A DNA stretch of 64,000 bases from Mucilaginibacter gossypiicola. Lineage in GTDB: Bacteria; Bacteroidota; Bacteroidia; Sphingobacteriales; Sphingobacteriaceae. Shown one piece after another: positions 44,062 through 53,447 of this stretch. Made by a program: the position numbers and the translations under genes. The stretch spans positions 1-64,000 of the forward strand of contig NZ_FOCL01000005.1 in assembly GCF_900110105.1 (NCBI RefSeq), in the 5' to 3' direction. Under the pieces are notes generated by a model. That model saw nothing but the letters and a program-made list of their open reading frames with translations. It made no database searches and was not told the DNA's origin. Each line of letters opens with the position of its first letter. Positions within the stretch are counted from its first letter, which is position 1.

Positions 44062-44702
44062 AAAAGGCTATGTAAAACCACCCCGGGGGTTAAGTCTATA
44101 TTTCATATTTAAATAAATCTTATCTCGGTATTTAATCTACCCGAAATAAGGAAATACTTCAATTACATTCAGCAAAAACGACAGACAGGGAAAAACAGGC
44201 GATGAAATAAAAGAAACATCAGACAAAAAAACAGTTGTGTTTATAGTTTATTTAGTATAATCTATTTTAAACTATTCGTTGTTTTCAAGCATCATACAAG
44301 TAAGAAAAGCTTTCGCCTGTATTGACACAAGTGAGGTGCTTTTTGAAAACAGGTATTAACCGATGTGTTTGCCTGTTTAACGGCTCAATGTTTAAAGCTC
44401 CTCTCAGGAGATTTTATTTTAGTCTAATCAAATTTTAACAGGAAATAATTGAGCTATAAATTCGGAATGGGTATAATTTTAGATTAGAAATTAACGTATT
44501 GTAATAACCTCAATTTAATAACGGTTATTATCATTGTTATTGGCCCTATGTAAACGTTTACGTAAATAAAAGTTTACCGCCGCCGTCAATTAAATTGAAA
44601 GTTTAATAGTTTAGGTGTTTAATGTACAATTAAACGCTTCATTGTTCGTAAATTCAATAAGCGATAAACCTGCTTAAATTTTTCTTTTAATAATAACTGA
44701 TA
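44062..44702. other. 641-bp intergenic region upstream of GH28
   Basis: Divergent spacer between the kinase-like gene and the GH28 gene. It is AT-rich and carries the LacI-type box at 44550-44570. Otherwise I see no open frame, no RNA gene and no large repeat. Its length suggests more regulatory sites than I can identify. Confidence 0.5.
44550..44570. promoter_or_regulatory. LacI-type palindromic box upstream of GH28
   Basis: GTAAACGTTTAC (44550-44561) is a perfect 12-bp palindrome, the usual shape of LacI/GalR operators. The 20-mer starting TAAACGTTTA and ending CGTAAATAAA (44551-44570) recurs identically at 46319-46338, upstream of the inositol oxygenase gene. It lies 132 bp before the GH28 ATG. 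No LacI gene is in the window. Confidence 0.6.
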
Positions 44703-46232
44703 ATGAAAATTCTTCATTTTTTAACGTTGCTTATAACGCCATTTGCCGGTTATGCTCAGCAAAAAGTATTTAACATTACCGATTATGGCGCCAAAGCCGA
44801 TGGTATTACCAATAACACAATCAGTATTCAAAAGGCTATTGATAATGCAAGCGCACAGGGGGGCGGTACAGTATACGTGCCTGCCGGTAAATTTTTGACG
44901 GCTTGTATCAGCATGAAATCAAATGTTACCCTGAACCTTGCCGAAAATGCTGTATTGTTGGGTAGCGCAAAAAGAATTGATTACGGAGAAGGGCACGCAG
45001 CTCCATTAATAGCCGCCAATAATTTGCAACATATCGCAATAACAGGTAAAGGGATCATTGACGGAAACGGCGAAGAATTGCTGAAAGACGTTTTTGCTAT
45101 GCTTAAAGCGGGTAAATTAAGGGATTCATTATGGCAAAGGCAAAATCCATGGGGGCAAACCCAGCCCGAAGAACCTAACCGGCCCAAATTGATCCATTTT
45201 TCTAACTGTACCGATGTGCTGATAAAAGGTGTGACAATGAAAAACGGCCTGGTATGGGTACAGGACTATACTAAATGCCGCGACCTGGTTATTGACAGCA
45301 TAAAGGTAGAAAGCAATACTTATTGGAATAACGATGGTATTGATTTGGTTGATTGCCAAAACGTAAAGCTTACCAATAGTTTTTTTAATGCCGATGATGA
45401 TGGCATCTGCCTAAAATCGAGCGACAGGAATAGCAGCTGTGAAAATATTTATGTGGCAAACTGTACCACCAGGTCAAGTGCAAGCGGCATCAAATTTGGA
45501 ACAGCCTCGCGCGGAGGTTTTAAAAAGATAACCATAAAAGATGTAAAAATTTACGATACCTACCGGTCGGCCATCGCGCTGGAGTGTGTTGACGGTGGAG
45601 TGATGGAAGATATTGATATCAGTAACATTAGCGCAGTAAATACGGGCAACGCCATCTTTATTCGCCTCGGTCACCGTAATAAAGATGCTGTAGTGAGCAG
45701 CATTAACGGCATCCATATCAGTAATGTAACGGTGGACGTGCCTAAAGGTAAACCCGATAAAGGTTACCCGATGGAGGGGCCTTTAGTTAAAGGGAACCAT
45801 AATATCTTTCCTTCGTCAATTGCGGGTTTGCCCGGCCATCCCGTTAAAAATGTAACGCTTGAAAATATTAAGATAGTGTATCATGGCGACGCCAGTAAAG
45901 CCGTCGCCAGTGTCAGCCTCGATTCGTTAACAAAGATCCCCGAAAATCCACATGACTATCCCGAATTTTCGATGTTTGGCGAACTACCTGCCTGGGGCTT
46001 TTACACCCGCCACGCCGAAGGTGTAACGTTTAAAAATGTAACCCTTAGCTGCCCGGGGAAGGATTTCAGAGCGGCTGGTGTATTTAATGATGTGGATGGG
46101 TTAACCATTAATGGCCTTAAAATACCGCAGGTTAAATCGCTGCCGGTGCTTGTGTTTGATGGTGTGACTAAATCTTCGGTTAAGGGCATTCAGATTCCCG
46201 GAACAAGTAAAAATAAGATACTTAAGAGGTGA
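44703..46232 (+). CDS. secreted GH28 family glycoside hydrolase (polygalacturonase-like)
   Basis: A 509-residue enzyme with a signal peptide (cleavage after GYAQ near residue 19). It belongs to the right-handed beta-helix GH28 family, seen in ITDYGAKADGITNNTISIQKAIDNA at the start and in the catalytic Asp cluster NNDGIDL and NADDDGICLKS. The later GIKFGTASRGG replaces the classic GHG stretch, as in rhamnogalacturonan- or xylogalacturonan-type members, so the exact pectin substrate is open. It likely releases galacturonate or cuts side chains of pectin. Confidence 0.9.
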   Translation: MKILHFLTLLITPFAGYAQQKVFNITDYGAKADGITNNTISIQKAIDNASAQGGGTVYVPAGKFLTACISMKSNVTLNLAENAVLLGSAKRIDYGEGHAAPLIAANNLQHIAITGKGIIDGNGEELLKDVFAMLKAGKLRDSLWQRQNPWGQTQPEEPNRPKLIHFSNCTDVLIKGVTMKNGLVWVQDYTKCRDLVIDSIKVESNTYWNNDGIDLVDCQNVKLTNSFFNADDDGICLKSSDRNSSCENIYVANCTTRSSASGIKFGTASRGGFKKITIKDVKIYDTYRSAIALECVDGGVMEDIDISNISAVNTGNAIFIRLGHRNKDAVVSSINGIHISNVTVDVPKGKPDKGYPMEGPLVKGNHNIFPSSIAGLPGHPVKNVTLENIKIVYHGDASKAVASVSLDSLTKIPENPHDYPEFSMFGELPAWGFYTRHAEGVTFKNVTLSCPGKDFRAAGVFNDVDGLTINGLKIPQVKSLPVLVFDGVTKSSVKGIQIPGTSKNKILKR

Positions 46233-46318
46233 TTTGATCACACATCAGGAAATCACTTTGCTAAATCAATTTAAGGGCTTTTAGCTTTGTGGATTCAGCT
46301 TTTTATCTTAGTGAAACT

Positions 46319-46338
46319 TAAACGTTTACGTAAATAAA
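46319..46338. promoter_or_regulatory. second LacI-type box upstream of MIOX
   Basis: Identical over 20 bp to 44551-44570 (TAAACGTTTA then CGTAAATAAA), with a 10-bp perfect palindrome. It sits 87 bp after the GH28 stop and 174 bp before the MIOX start, so GH28 and MIOX are probably two units of the same regulon. Confidence 0.6.
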
Positions 46339-46512
46339 TATCGCGTTTCATATAAAAGCACCGTTTTTTTTATCAAAATTTAATCATTATAAAACTAAAA
46401 CGGTGCACGTAAGTGCAGTTCCAATTTTAAATTATAGCCTTCATACTTAATTATTATTTTCTGGTATGAGGCGAAATATAAAGTGCTTACTATTTAATAA
46501 AAGGTTTACGAT

Positions 46513-47382
46513 ATGGAAAAGTTAACTGAAAAAGAGATATCGCCATTGCCGAGTCTTGATGTATGGGAAGATGATGTATTGAGCAGGTACCCCGAGCCGG
46601 GAACCGAGAAGGCCAAAGATGAGTTTAGGGTTTATAACGACGATGAAAATAACCCGGTGAGGGAGTTTTACAGGCTTAACCATACTTATCAAACCTATGG
46701 CAACGTGCTGGCCAAAAAGGCAAACTTTTTACAGTTTGATAAAAAGGAAATGCCGTGGTGGTCGGCAATGGAATATCTGAATACGCTGGTTGATGAATCG
46801 GACCCGGATATTTCGCTTGATCAGTTACAGCATTTACTGCAAACATCTGAGGCTATCCGTGCCGATGGCCATCCGGATTGGTTTGTATTAACCGGTTTTA
46901 TACATGATTTGGGTAAAGTACTTTGCCTTTTTGGCGAACCGCAATGGAATGTGGTGGGCGATTCGTTCCCGGTAGGCTGCAAGTTTTCGGATAAGATAGT
47001 TTACCCTGAGTTTTTTGCTGCAAACCCTGATAACGACGATGAGCGCTACAATACAAAATACGGCGTTTATACCCATCAGTGCGGGCTTGATAATGTGCAT
47101 ATGTCATGGGGCCATGACGAATACCTGTACCACATCACCAAAGATTATTTGCCGGAAGAGGCTTTGTACATGATCCGTTACCACTCTTTTTACTCGCAGC
47201 ATCGTGAAAAGGCGTATGATCATTTGTTGAACGCCCACGACCAGGAGATGTTTAAATGGGTTGATAAATTTAATCCGTACGATTTGTACTCTAAAAGCCC
47301 GAAACCGCCGGTAGTATCGGAGTTGAAACCTTATTACGAGGATTTGATTGCCAAATATTTGCCTGCAACCGTAAAATTATAA
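46513..47382 (+). CDS. myo-inositol oxygenase
   Basis: A di-iron oxygenase of 289 residues that cleaves myo-inositol to D-glucuronate (EC 1.13.99.1). The family pattern is very clear: FYRLNHTYQTYGNV, LLQTSEAIRADGHPDWF, FIHDLGKVL, QWNVVGDSFPVGC, LDNVHMSWGHDEY and RYHSFYSQH. The iron ligands (His of GHPDW, HD of IHDLG, His of WGHDE and of RYHSF, Asp of AHDQEMF) are all present. The enzyme is best known from eukaryotes, but homologues occur in some Bacteroidota. No inositol transport or glucuronate isomerase gene is adjacent. Confidence 0.94.
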   Translation: MEKLTEKEISPLPSLDVWEDDVLSRYPEPGTEKAKDEFRVYNDDENNPVREFYRLNHTYQTYGNVLAKKANFLQFDKKEMPWWSAMEYLNTLVDESDPDISLDQLQHLLQTSEAIRADGHPDWFVLTGFIHDLGKVLCLFGEPQWNVVGDSFPVGCKFSDKIVYPEFFAANPDNDDERYNTKYGVYTHQCGLDNVHMSWGHDEYLYHITKDYLPEEALYMIRYHSFYSQHREKAYDHLLNAHDQEMFKWVDKFNPYDLYSKSPKPPVVSELKPYYEDLIAKYLPATVKL

Positions 47383-47635
47383 TTTGTGGACTGTAATTTC
47401 AGTCGATTTCTATATTGACCGTTAAGTTAATTTGTTTAGCCCGGTTTGTAAAAAAAGTTAATTTGCAAACCGGCGCTAAACTTTTAAAAAGTCGATAAAC
47501 CACCTTTAGCCGATTACTGAATAAATTATTAACGATATAGTCGTAAGGTATATTTGTCGATAATAAAATAGTTGTATTTTTCACAATAATTCCTGCCTAC
47601 TGATTAATGAATAAATAAATAATTATCAGGTTTTT

Positions 47636-48232
47636 ATGAATACAGATGGAGATAAAGATTTAGTGTTTCGCTTACACGATGATGACATCGGTGCATTTGA
47701 TATGCTTTATCAAAAGTATCACCAGGCTATTTATCGTAATATCTTCAAACTCACTAAAGATGATGATATTGCCCGGGATATTTTGCAGGACGTTTTTGTT
47801 GCCTTATGGGAAAAGCGGGTTGATATTAATCCCGATCAGTCTGTAAGTGGTTGGTTGTTTGTGTTAAGCTTTAACAAATCCGTCTCTTATCTCCGCAAAA
47901 AAGTACGCGAAACCACGGTTGTTAATACCATGCCTTTTTCTGAAATGGAAGCCGACGGCAGTGATGTACAGTTATTGGATGAGCAATATTATTTGTTACA
48001 GCAGGCCATTAACCAACTATCGCCGCAACGTAGAAAAGTATTTACCCTTTGTAAGCTGGAAGGAAAGACCTATGAAGAGGCCGCCGAAAAATTAAACCTG
48101 TCTAAACACACCGTTAAAGAATATCTTGGCCATGCGGTTGTAGCTGTTAAAAACCACATAAAGGAAAACCACGCAGAGTGGAAAACCGCAGGGGTTATGT
48201 TGGTTTGTTACTGGGTAGGAATGAATCAGTGA
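47636..48232 (+). CDS. ECF-type RNA polymerase sigma factor
   Basis: A 198-residue sigma-70 family factor of the Bacteroidota SusC/D type. Region 2 is seen in FDMLYQKYHQAIYRNIFKLTKDDDIARDILQDVFVALWEKR and region 4 in LSPQRRKVFTLCKLEGKTYEEAAEKLNLSKHTVKEYLGHA. A C-terminal hydrophobic tail (VMLVCYWVGM) is typical of this subfamily. It should be held by the FecR anti-sigma encoded downstream and released by the SusC receptor. Confidence 0.93.
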   Translation: MNTDGDKDLVFRLHDDDIGAFDMLYQKYHQAIYRNIFKLTKDDDIARDILQDVFVALWEKRVDINPDQSVSGWLFVLSFNKSVSYLRKKVRETTVVNTMPFSEMEADGSDVQLLDEQYYLLQQAINQLSPQRRKVFTLCKLEGKTYEEAAEKLNLSKHTVKEYLGHAVVAVKNHIKENHAEWKTAGVMLVCYWVGMNQ

Positions 48233-48372
48233 AAGGGGTATTTGCTTTCAAATTTTTAAGCGATAAATGGCTGTTTATCGCTTTTATTGTTTAAGATAGT
48301 CCGCGGTTTGCTTTTGTTGGGTGTTATCGCAGGAGATGATAGGAGACAAAACAAGCTTGAATATTAAAAATC

Positions 48373-48801
48373 ATGTCATTGCGAGGAGCAGCAAGGGGTA
48401 AAGTAAAGGGCGCGACGCGGCAATCTCGTAGCTAATGCATGGCGGCTTTGCATATCTGATAGGGTAACATGAGACTGCGGGCAACAGCCAGGGGAACCCC
48501 GGAAAGAACCATGATGACATGCAAAATATATTTAGATATAGCGTGCTGGGTTGCGTTAGGGATGGGAGCGGATACCAGCCTGGGGCTAAGGCCGGTGCAG
48601 TATGAGTGTACAGCCCGGCCGCAGGCAACGCCCATGTTATAAAATCGATCAAAAGAAGATGTCTAATAATCAATAATTTACAATTGCGTCATTATATATA
48701 AGCGTAGCGCGGCAATCGCACGAAGACACAGCCGCTCTGTATAGTATGCGATTGCCGCGTCGCGTCCAGGCTGATCCCTACGCCGCTCCTCGCAATGACA
48801 T
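48373..48801. repeat. composite of palindromic elements, copy 4
   Basis: The left half (48373-48430) is one arm of the element in reverse orientation, starting ATGTCATTGCGAGG and reaching GCGCGACGCGGCAATC. The right part (about 48688-48801) is an almost complete copy ending GCTCCTCGCAATGACAT, with a mutated left end. The outer ends are inverted to each other and enclose about 260 bp of unrelated DNA. Confidence 0.75.
48540..48640 (+). ncRNA. possible structured RNA (low confidence)
   Basis: GGGTTGC (48548-48554) can pair with GCAA (48625-48628) and CCC (48631-48633), and GGCCGG (48590-48595) with CCGGCC (48615-48620). The pattern GCGTTAGGGAT...AGCGGATACC...GCAACGCCC resembles a recurrent structured intergenic element of Bacteroidota that I recall, perhaps the Flavo-1 motif. 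Strand follows that pattern. No function is assigned. Confidence 0.35.
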
Positions 48802-48881
48802 ATTTTATAAATTTTCTTTAAAAAATCACAAATCCATCCCCCCGTTTTAAGGCTCCCGGCGTATTTATATAAAAACAGCTT

Positions 48882-49889
48882 GTGGAAACCATAGTCAAAC
48901 GCTTAGAAAGGCTTTATAATACTGAGAACTTAACTCCTGAAGACAGGCGCTGGCTTGCTGAATACCTGAAGGGTGATGTTTCGGAATTATACCTTGTTGC
49001 GCTTGAAGGTTTCAGTAAAGATGCGCTGGAAAAAAAGTTATCTCTGAGCCAGCAGGAATCGGATCAAATACTTAACAATATCCATCAGCGCATAATAAAG
49101 CCTCCGCCTGCACGTAAGGTATTCCCAATTTGGCGGTTACTGGTGAAAATAGCTGTAGCCGCATCTGTAACAGCCATTTTTAGTGCTGGATATATATTCA
49201 GAAAGCAATTGGACAACTGGTTAAACCCGGTTCATTACCAGGAAACGGTAGCGCTAAATGGCGAAATTAAATTGATCACGTTACCCGATGGTACAAGTAT
49301 TTGCCTCAATGCAGGCAGCAGTTTAAAGTATCCGGACAAGTTTAAAGAGAAAACGAGGGAGGTTACACTTACAGGCGAGGCTTTCTTTAAAGTAGCTCAT
49401 GATAGCAGTAAGCCGTTTATCATTCATTCGGGTAAAATTAAAACTACCGTTTTAGGTACCAGCTTTAATGTTAAAGCTTATACCGAAGATAAATCGGTTA
49501 AAATTACGGTGGTAAGCGGAAAAATTGGAGTTGCGCCAACAACCTCAAAACATCCGGCTGTATTGCTTACGTCAAATATGCAAATGGTGTATAACAAAAC
49601 CAGCCAAACACTGCTTACCGAAAAAATTGTTGATGCTTCATCGGTGATCAGCTGGCAGCAGGGTAAGCTGCAATTCCATAATACGCCGTTGTTTGATGTT
49701 TTGGCTGATGTTCAGCGAAAATATAACGTAGAGATCAAGGCTGATAAGAATTTACTGAACTGCACATTATACGCCGACTTTAACAATATGCCATTAGAAA
49801 AAGTGTTGAAGCTGACTGAAGCCCTTATAAATGCCCATTTTAAAAAAGACGGCAACGCCTATACGTTAAAGGGCAAAGGCTGTAATTAA
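48882..49889 (+). CDS. FecR family anti-sigma factor
   Basis: A 335-residue membrane-anchored anti-sigma factor starting at GTG 48882 (METIVKRLERLYNTENLT). The N-terminal ~80 residues bind the ECF factor, one membrane helix lies at about residues 88-106, and the periplasmic FecR domain (EIKLITLPDGTSICLNAGSSLKY ... TGEAFFKVAHD) and a C-terminal STN-like domain (LADVQRKYNVEIKADKNLL) follow. It links the SusC-type receptor's signal to the sigma factor. Confidence 0.9.
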   Translation: METIVKRLERLYNTENLTPEDRRWLAEYLKGDVSELYLVALEGFSKDALEKKLSLSQQESDQILNNIHQRIIKPPPARKVFPIWRLLVKIAVAASVTAIFSAGYIFRKQLDNWLNPVHYQETVALNGEIKLITLPDGTSICLNAGSSLKYPDKFKEKTREVTLTGEAFFKVAHDSSKPFIIHSGKIKTTVLGTSFNVKAYTEDKSVKITVVSGKIGVAPTTSKHPAVLLTSNMQMVYNKTSQTLLTEKIVDASSVISWQQGKLQFHNTPLFDVLADVQRKYNVEIKADKNLLNCTLYADFNNMPLEKVLKLTEALINAHFKKDGNAYTLKGKGCN

Positions 49890-49985
49890 TGTGCCCGATA
49901 TACCAATTATACAAGTGCAAATAAATTGTTTGACAACCTAAAAATGGAATTGCTATGAGTTAAACCCAGGAAAAAGAGAAATGAT

Positions 49986-50015
49986 CCTCCAAAATGGCCG
50001 GGCCAGTTTTGGAGG
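49986..50015 (+). promoter_or_regulatory. strong hairpin in the fecR-susC spacer
   Basis: CCTCCAAAATGG (49986-49997) pairs with its complement CCAGTTTTGGAGG (50003-50015) apart from one bulge. A T-run comes only 15 nt later (50031-50036). It could be an attenuator or a processing site that sets the ratio of fecR to susC transcripts. Confidence 0.5.
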
Positions 50016-50112
50016 AATAAAATGTAAAGATTTTTTAATGGACCATGCACAAGGCCTCTCACAACCACAGCACGTTCCAGCTTGACCTATAACACTTTAA
50101 TATAGCAAAAAT

Positions 50113-53100
50113 ATGAAAATAAACATACCCGAAAGAGTCTTTCGAGCCATAACATTTGTTATGAAAATTAATGCGATCATTTTATTAGTAGTCTGTTCCC
50201 TGTCAACCATTGCCATGGCTGATAATTCATACGGACAAAGCGTACTGGAAAAGCCAGTTACCCTTAAGTTGAAAAACACGCCCCTTTCTGATGCGCTGGA
50301 GCGGATCTCGGCAAATACCGGCGTACGGATCATGTACACCGGAAACAACATCGAATCTGATGTTAAGGTGACCCTTACAGCCCATAACGAAAAGCTGCAG
50401 GCGGTTTTGAAAAAAGTTTTATTAGATAACCAATTTACTTATACCGAAGTTGAGGGGAGTTTACTGGTTAAGCCGGCCCCTAAGCCACCGGTAGAGAAAA
50501 AAGTGGAAATCCCGGCCATTATTGTTACTGGATCTGTTGTTGATGATAAGGGGCTGCCTTTAATAGGTGTTTCTGTTAAAATAGAGGGCCTTTCAACAGG
50601 TGCTGTAACCGATATTGATGGTAAGTTCAGGGTTCAGGTTGCTAATGAAAAAGCTGTACTGGTTTTTTCTTATATCGGCTTTGAAACCCAAAAAATAGTT
50701 GTAGGTAAGCAAACGTCAATAAAGGTTGTTTTGCAACCTTCGGCTAATTCACTATCTACCGTTGTGGTAATTGGTTACGGTACTACCACCAAAAAGGAGT
50801 TGACAAGTGCTGTTGCCACAGTTAAGGCCGAGCAATTTAATGCCGGTGTTGTTGCAACCCCTGCCGATTTATTGGAAGGTAAAGTTGCCGGTTTAAATAT
50901 CACCAACGATGGTAACCCTAACGGCAAAGCTTCGGTAACGTTGCGCGGCCCATCTTCAATAAGGGCTGGTGCAGCATCTGTGCCTTTTTATGTAATTGAC
51001 GGTGTACCCGGCGCCGACTTTAACTTGCTGGCACCCTCAGATATTGCTTCGATAGATGTATTGAAAGATGCTTCGGCAGCAGCAATTTACGGAACCAGGG
51101 CTACCAATGGTGTAATCATCGTTACCACCAAAAAGGCAAAAGCAGGCCAGTTAAGGATGACCTATAACGGATACGGTTCATTCGAAAAAATATCTAACCA
51201 GTTTAAAGTAGCATCTGCCGATCAGCTGAGGGCTTATGTGAAAGCTAACGGACAAAGTTTTACCCCCGCAAATGATAACGGTGGTAATACCGACTGGCAA
51301 AAAGCCGTTGAACGCGGTACCGGGTTCTCGCAAAATCATAACCTTTCTTTCGGAGGAGGTACCGATAAAACTACTTATAACGGAAGCATAAACTACCTCG
51401 AAAATCAGGGTATTGTTAAAAGTAGTGATATGAAGCGTGTTATAGGCAGGCTTAACATCACTCAAAAAGCGCTGAATGATAAACTGAAACTGGACTTTTC
51501 GTTGAGCAATTCGGTAACCAATTCTAACCTTTTGGTAAACGATATTCCGCTATCAACAGCAAACGGACAAAGCCCGGGCTTGTTTAAGTCGATAGTTCAA
51601 TATTTGCCTACCCGCACTATTTACAATGCCGATGGTACTTTTTACAACGATCCTACATTAAAACTGGGCTATAACCCGGTAGGGCTTATCACCAATGATA
51701 GCTACAAACAAAAAATTAATTTATTACTGGGTAATGTACGCGGTGAGTTGATCTTGCCAGCAGGCCTGCTTTACAACTTTAATTTAGCTTACCAGGAAAC
51801 AAATACAGATAATAATACCTATTACAACTCGGCTTCAGAACTTGCGCCGGGCCTTGGGGGCAAAGCTATCCGTTCAACTTATGAGGATAACAAAAAGTTA
51901 TTTGAAAACTATTTAACTTATGCTCATAAATGGGGCGATAAACACGATTTTAAAGCATTGTTTGGTTATTCGATAGATCAAACCACAACAGGTAACGGTT
52001 TCCAGTCAACCAATCAGGGCTTTATTTCAGATGCTACCGGCTCCAATAACCTGGCCCTGGGCACGCCTGCTGCAGGTTACCGCGTTGATTATGGAAGTGT
52101 TAATGTTGAAACCTTACGGTTGATATCTTTTTACTCGCGCCTTAATTACAGCTATGAGGGTAAATACCTTTTACAGGCATCTTTACGCCGCGATGGTTCA
52201 AACGCCTTTGGCCCTAATAAGCGCTGGGGTTATTTCCCGGCTGCTTCGGCTGCATGGCGTGTTATCGACGAAGGCTTTATGAAATCTCAAACCCTGTTTG
52301 ATGATTTGAAACTGCGTGTTGGTTATGGTAAAACAGGTAACTCGTTGGGCTTCTCGCCATATACACCTTTAACAATTTATGGTACTACCGGTAGCTTTTA
52401 TTACAACGGTGCTTATATCGGTGCAGTTGGTGTAACCCAAAACCCTAACCCTAATTTGAAATGGGAAAGTACAGCCACGCTGAACGGCGGTGTTGATTTC
52501 TCGTTATTTAAAGGACGTTTGGGCGGTTCGGTTGATATCTACAATAAAAAAACAACCGATATGATCACCACCGTGCCTGTATCGCTTATCAACAACTTTG
52601 TTGGTACAACGGTTGAAAACGTTGGTAGCATGACCAATAAAGGGGTGGAGATAGCGCTGAACGGAACGCCAATAAAAACAAAGGATTTCACCTGGAGCAG
52701 CTACGGCAATATCTCATTTAATAAAAATAAGATCACTGCACTGGCGCCAAATCTTTCAAAGATCTATGCAGGTGATCCTGAAGGCCCCGGACAAAGCGGT
52801 ATCAAAGTATCAATCATTGAAGCCGGTTATCCGCTGGGCGAGTTTTATACTTTGAAGTACCTGGGCCGTACTAATGGCGTATCTACCTTCATGGGTGCCA
52901 ATGGTCAGCCAACAACAACACCTCAAAGTTCTGATCAAACTTATGCAGGCAATGCACAGCCAACCTATACATTCGGTTTCGGCAACGATTTTAGCTACAA
53001 AAACTTTAGCCTTAATTTCTTTTTCAGAGGCCAGGGCGGTAATAAGATCATGAATGCATCACTGGCAAGCTTTAACCAGCCTACCCAGGCTTCGGCGCAT

Positions 53101-53427
53101 GGCGTTCCTGCTTTAACATTAAGCGAGCCGGGTACCGATGTTAATGCTAATTTATATTCAACACGTTACCTTGAAAGCGGTGCATTTATCAGGTTAAGTA
53201 ATGCAACGCTGGCTTATAAAATAAATGTTCCGGGTAATTATGTACATGGCATCCGGTTGTATGTTACCGGTACCAATTTATTTATCATCACCAAATACAA
53301 AGGTGTCGACCCTGAATTGAACCTGAACATCGATAACCAGGCAAGCGGCAACTTTATCGGGGTAGACAGCAATAATTTCTATCCAAAAACAAGGACTTTC
53401 CTTGCCGGTGTACAAGTTGATTTATAA
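50113..53427 (+). CDS. SusC/RagA family TonB-linked outer membrane protein with STN domain
   Basis: A 1104-residue nutrient transporter. A signal peptide (about residues 1-40) is followed by an STN domain (~52-115), which talks to FecR, then a CarboxypepD-reg-like domain (~135-220). The plug carries VVVIGYGTTTKKELTSAV and the SusC-typical VLKDASAAAIYGTRATNGVIIVTTKK. The beta-barrel ends at the usual C-terminal residue pattern. The presence of STN fits regulation by the ECF/FecR pair upstream. The transported glycan is unknown. Confidence 0.95.
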   Translation: MKINIPERVFRAITFVMKINAIILLVVCSLSTIAMADNSYGQSVLEKPVTLKLKNTPLSDALERISANTGVRIMYTGNNIESDVKVTLTAHNEKLQAVLKKVLLDNQFTYTEVEGSLLVKPAPKPPVEKKVEIPAIIVTGSVVDDKGLPLIGVSVKIEGLSTGAVTDIDGKFRVQVANEKAVLVFSYIGFETQKIVVGKQTSIKVVLQPSANSLSTVVVIGYGTTTKKELTSAVATVKAEQFNAGVVATPADLLEGKVAGLNITNDGNPNGKASVTLRGPSSIRAGAASVPFYVIDGVPGADFNLLAPSDIASIDVLKDASAAAIYGTRATNGVIIVTTKKAKAGQLRMTYNGYGSFEKISNQFKVASADQLRAYVKANGQSFTPANDNGGNTDWQKAVERGTGFSQNHNLSFGGGTDKTTYNGSINYLENQGIVKSSDMKRVIGRLNITQKALNDKLKLDFSLSNSVTNSNLLVNDIPLSTANGQSPGLFKSIVQYLPTRTIYNADGTFYNDPTLKLGYNPVGLITNDSYKQKINLLLGNVRGELILPAGLLYNFNLAYQETNTDNNTYYNSASELAPGLGGKAIRSTYEDNKKLFENYLTYAHKWGDKHDFKALFGYSIDQTTTGNGFQSTNQGFISDATGSNNLALGTPAAGYRVDYGSVNVETLRLISFYSRLNYSYEGKYLLQASLRRDGSNAFGPNKRWGYFPAASAAWRVIDEGFMKSQTLFDDLKLRVGYGKTGNSLGFSPYTPLTIYGTTGSFYYNGAYIGAVGVTQNPNPNLKWESTATLNGGVDFSLFKGRLGGSVDIYNKKTTDMITTVPVSLINNFVGTTVENVGSMTNKGVEIALNGTPIKTKDFTWSSYGNISFNKNKITALAPNLSKIYAGDPEGPGQSGIKVSIIEAGYPLGEFYTLKYLGRTNGVSTFMGANGQPTTTPQSSDQTYAGNAQPTYTFGFGNDFSYKNFSLNFFFRGQGGNKIMNASLASFNQPTQASAHGVPALTLSEPGTDVNANLYSTRYLESGAFIRLSNATLAYKINVPGNYVHGIRLYVTGTNLFIITKYKGVDPELNLNIDNQASGNFIGVDSNNFYPKTRTFLAGVQVDL

Positions 53428-53447
53428 TAAATTTTAACCTAACTGAC

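Larger units (their letters stand above)
48233..48881. other. repeat-filled spacer between sigma and fecR
   Basis: An unusually long gap of 649 bp within a sigma/anti-sigma pair. It holds a half copy and a near-complete copy of the dispersed palindromic element in opposite orientations (48373-48801) and, between them, a GC-rich stretch with a possible structured RNA (48540-48640). The 100-residue open frame on the minus strand here is built on this repeat DNA and is not called. Confidence 0.7.

Noticed and set aside
48371..48673. 100-residue minus-strand open frame between sigma and fecR
   Set aside because: Built on palindromic repeat and GC-rich structured DNA; no protein-like conservation pattern.
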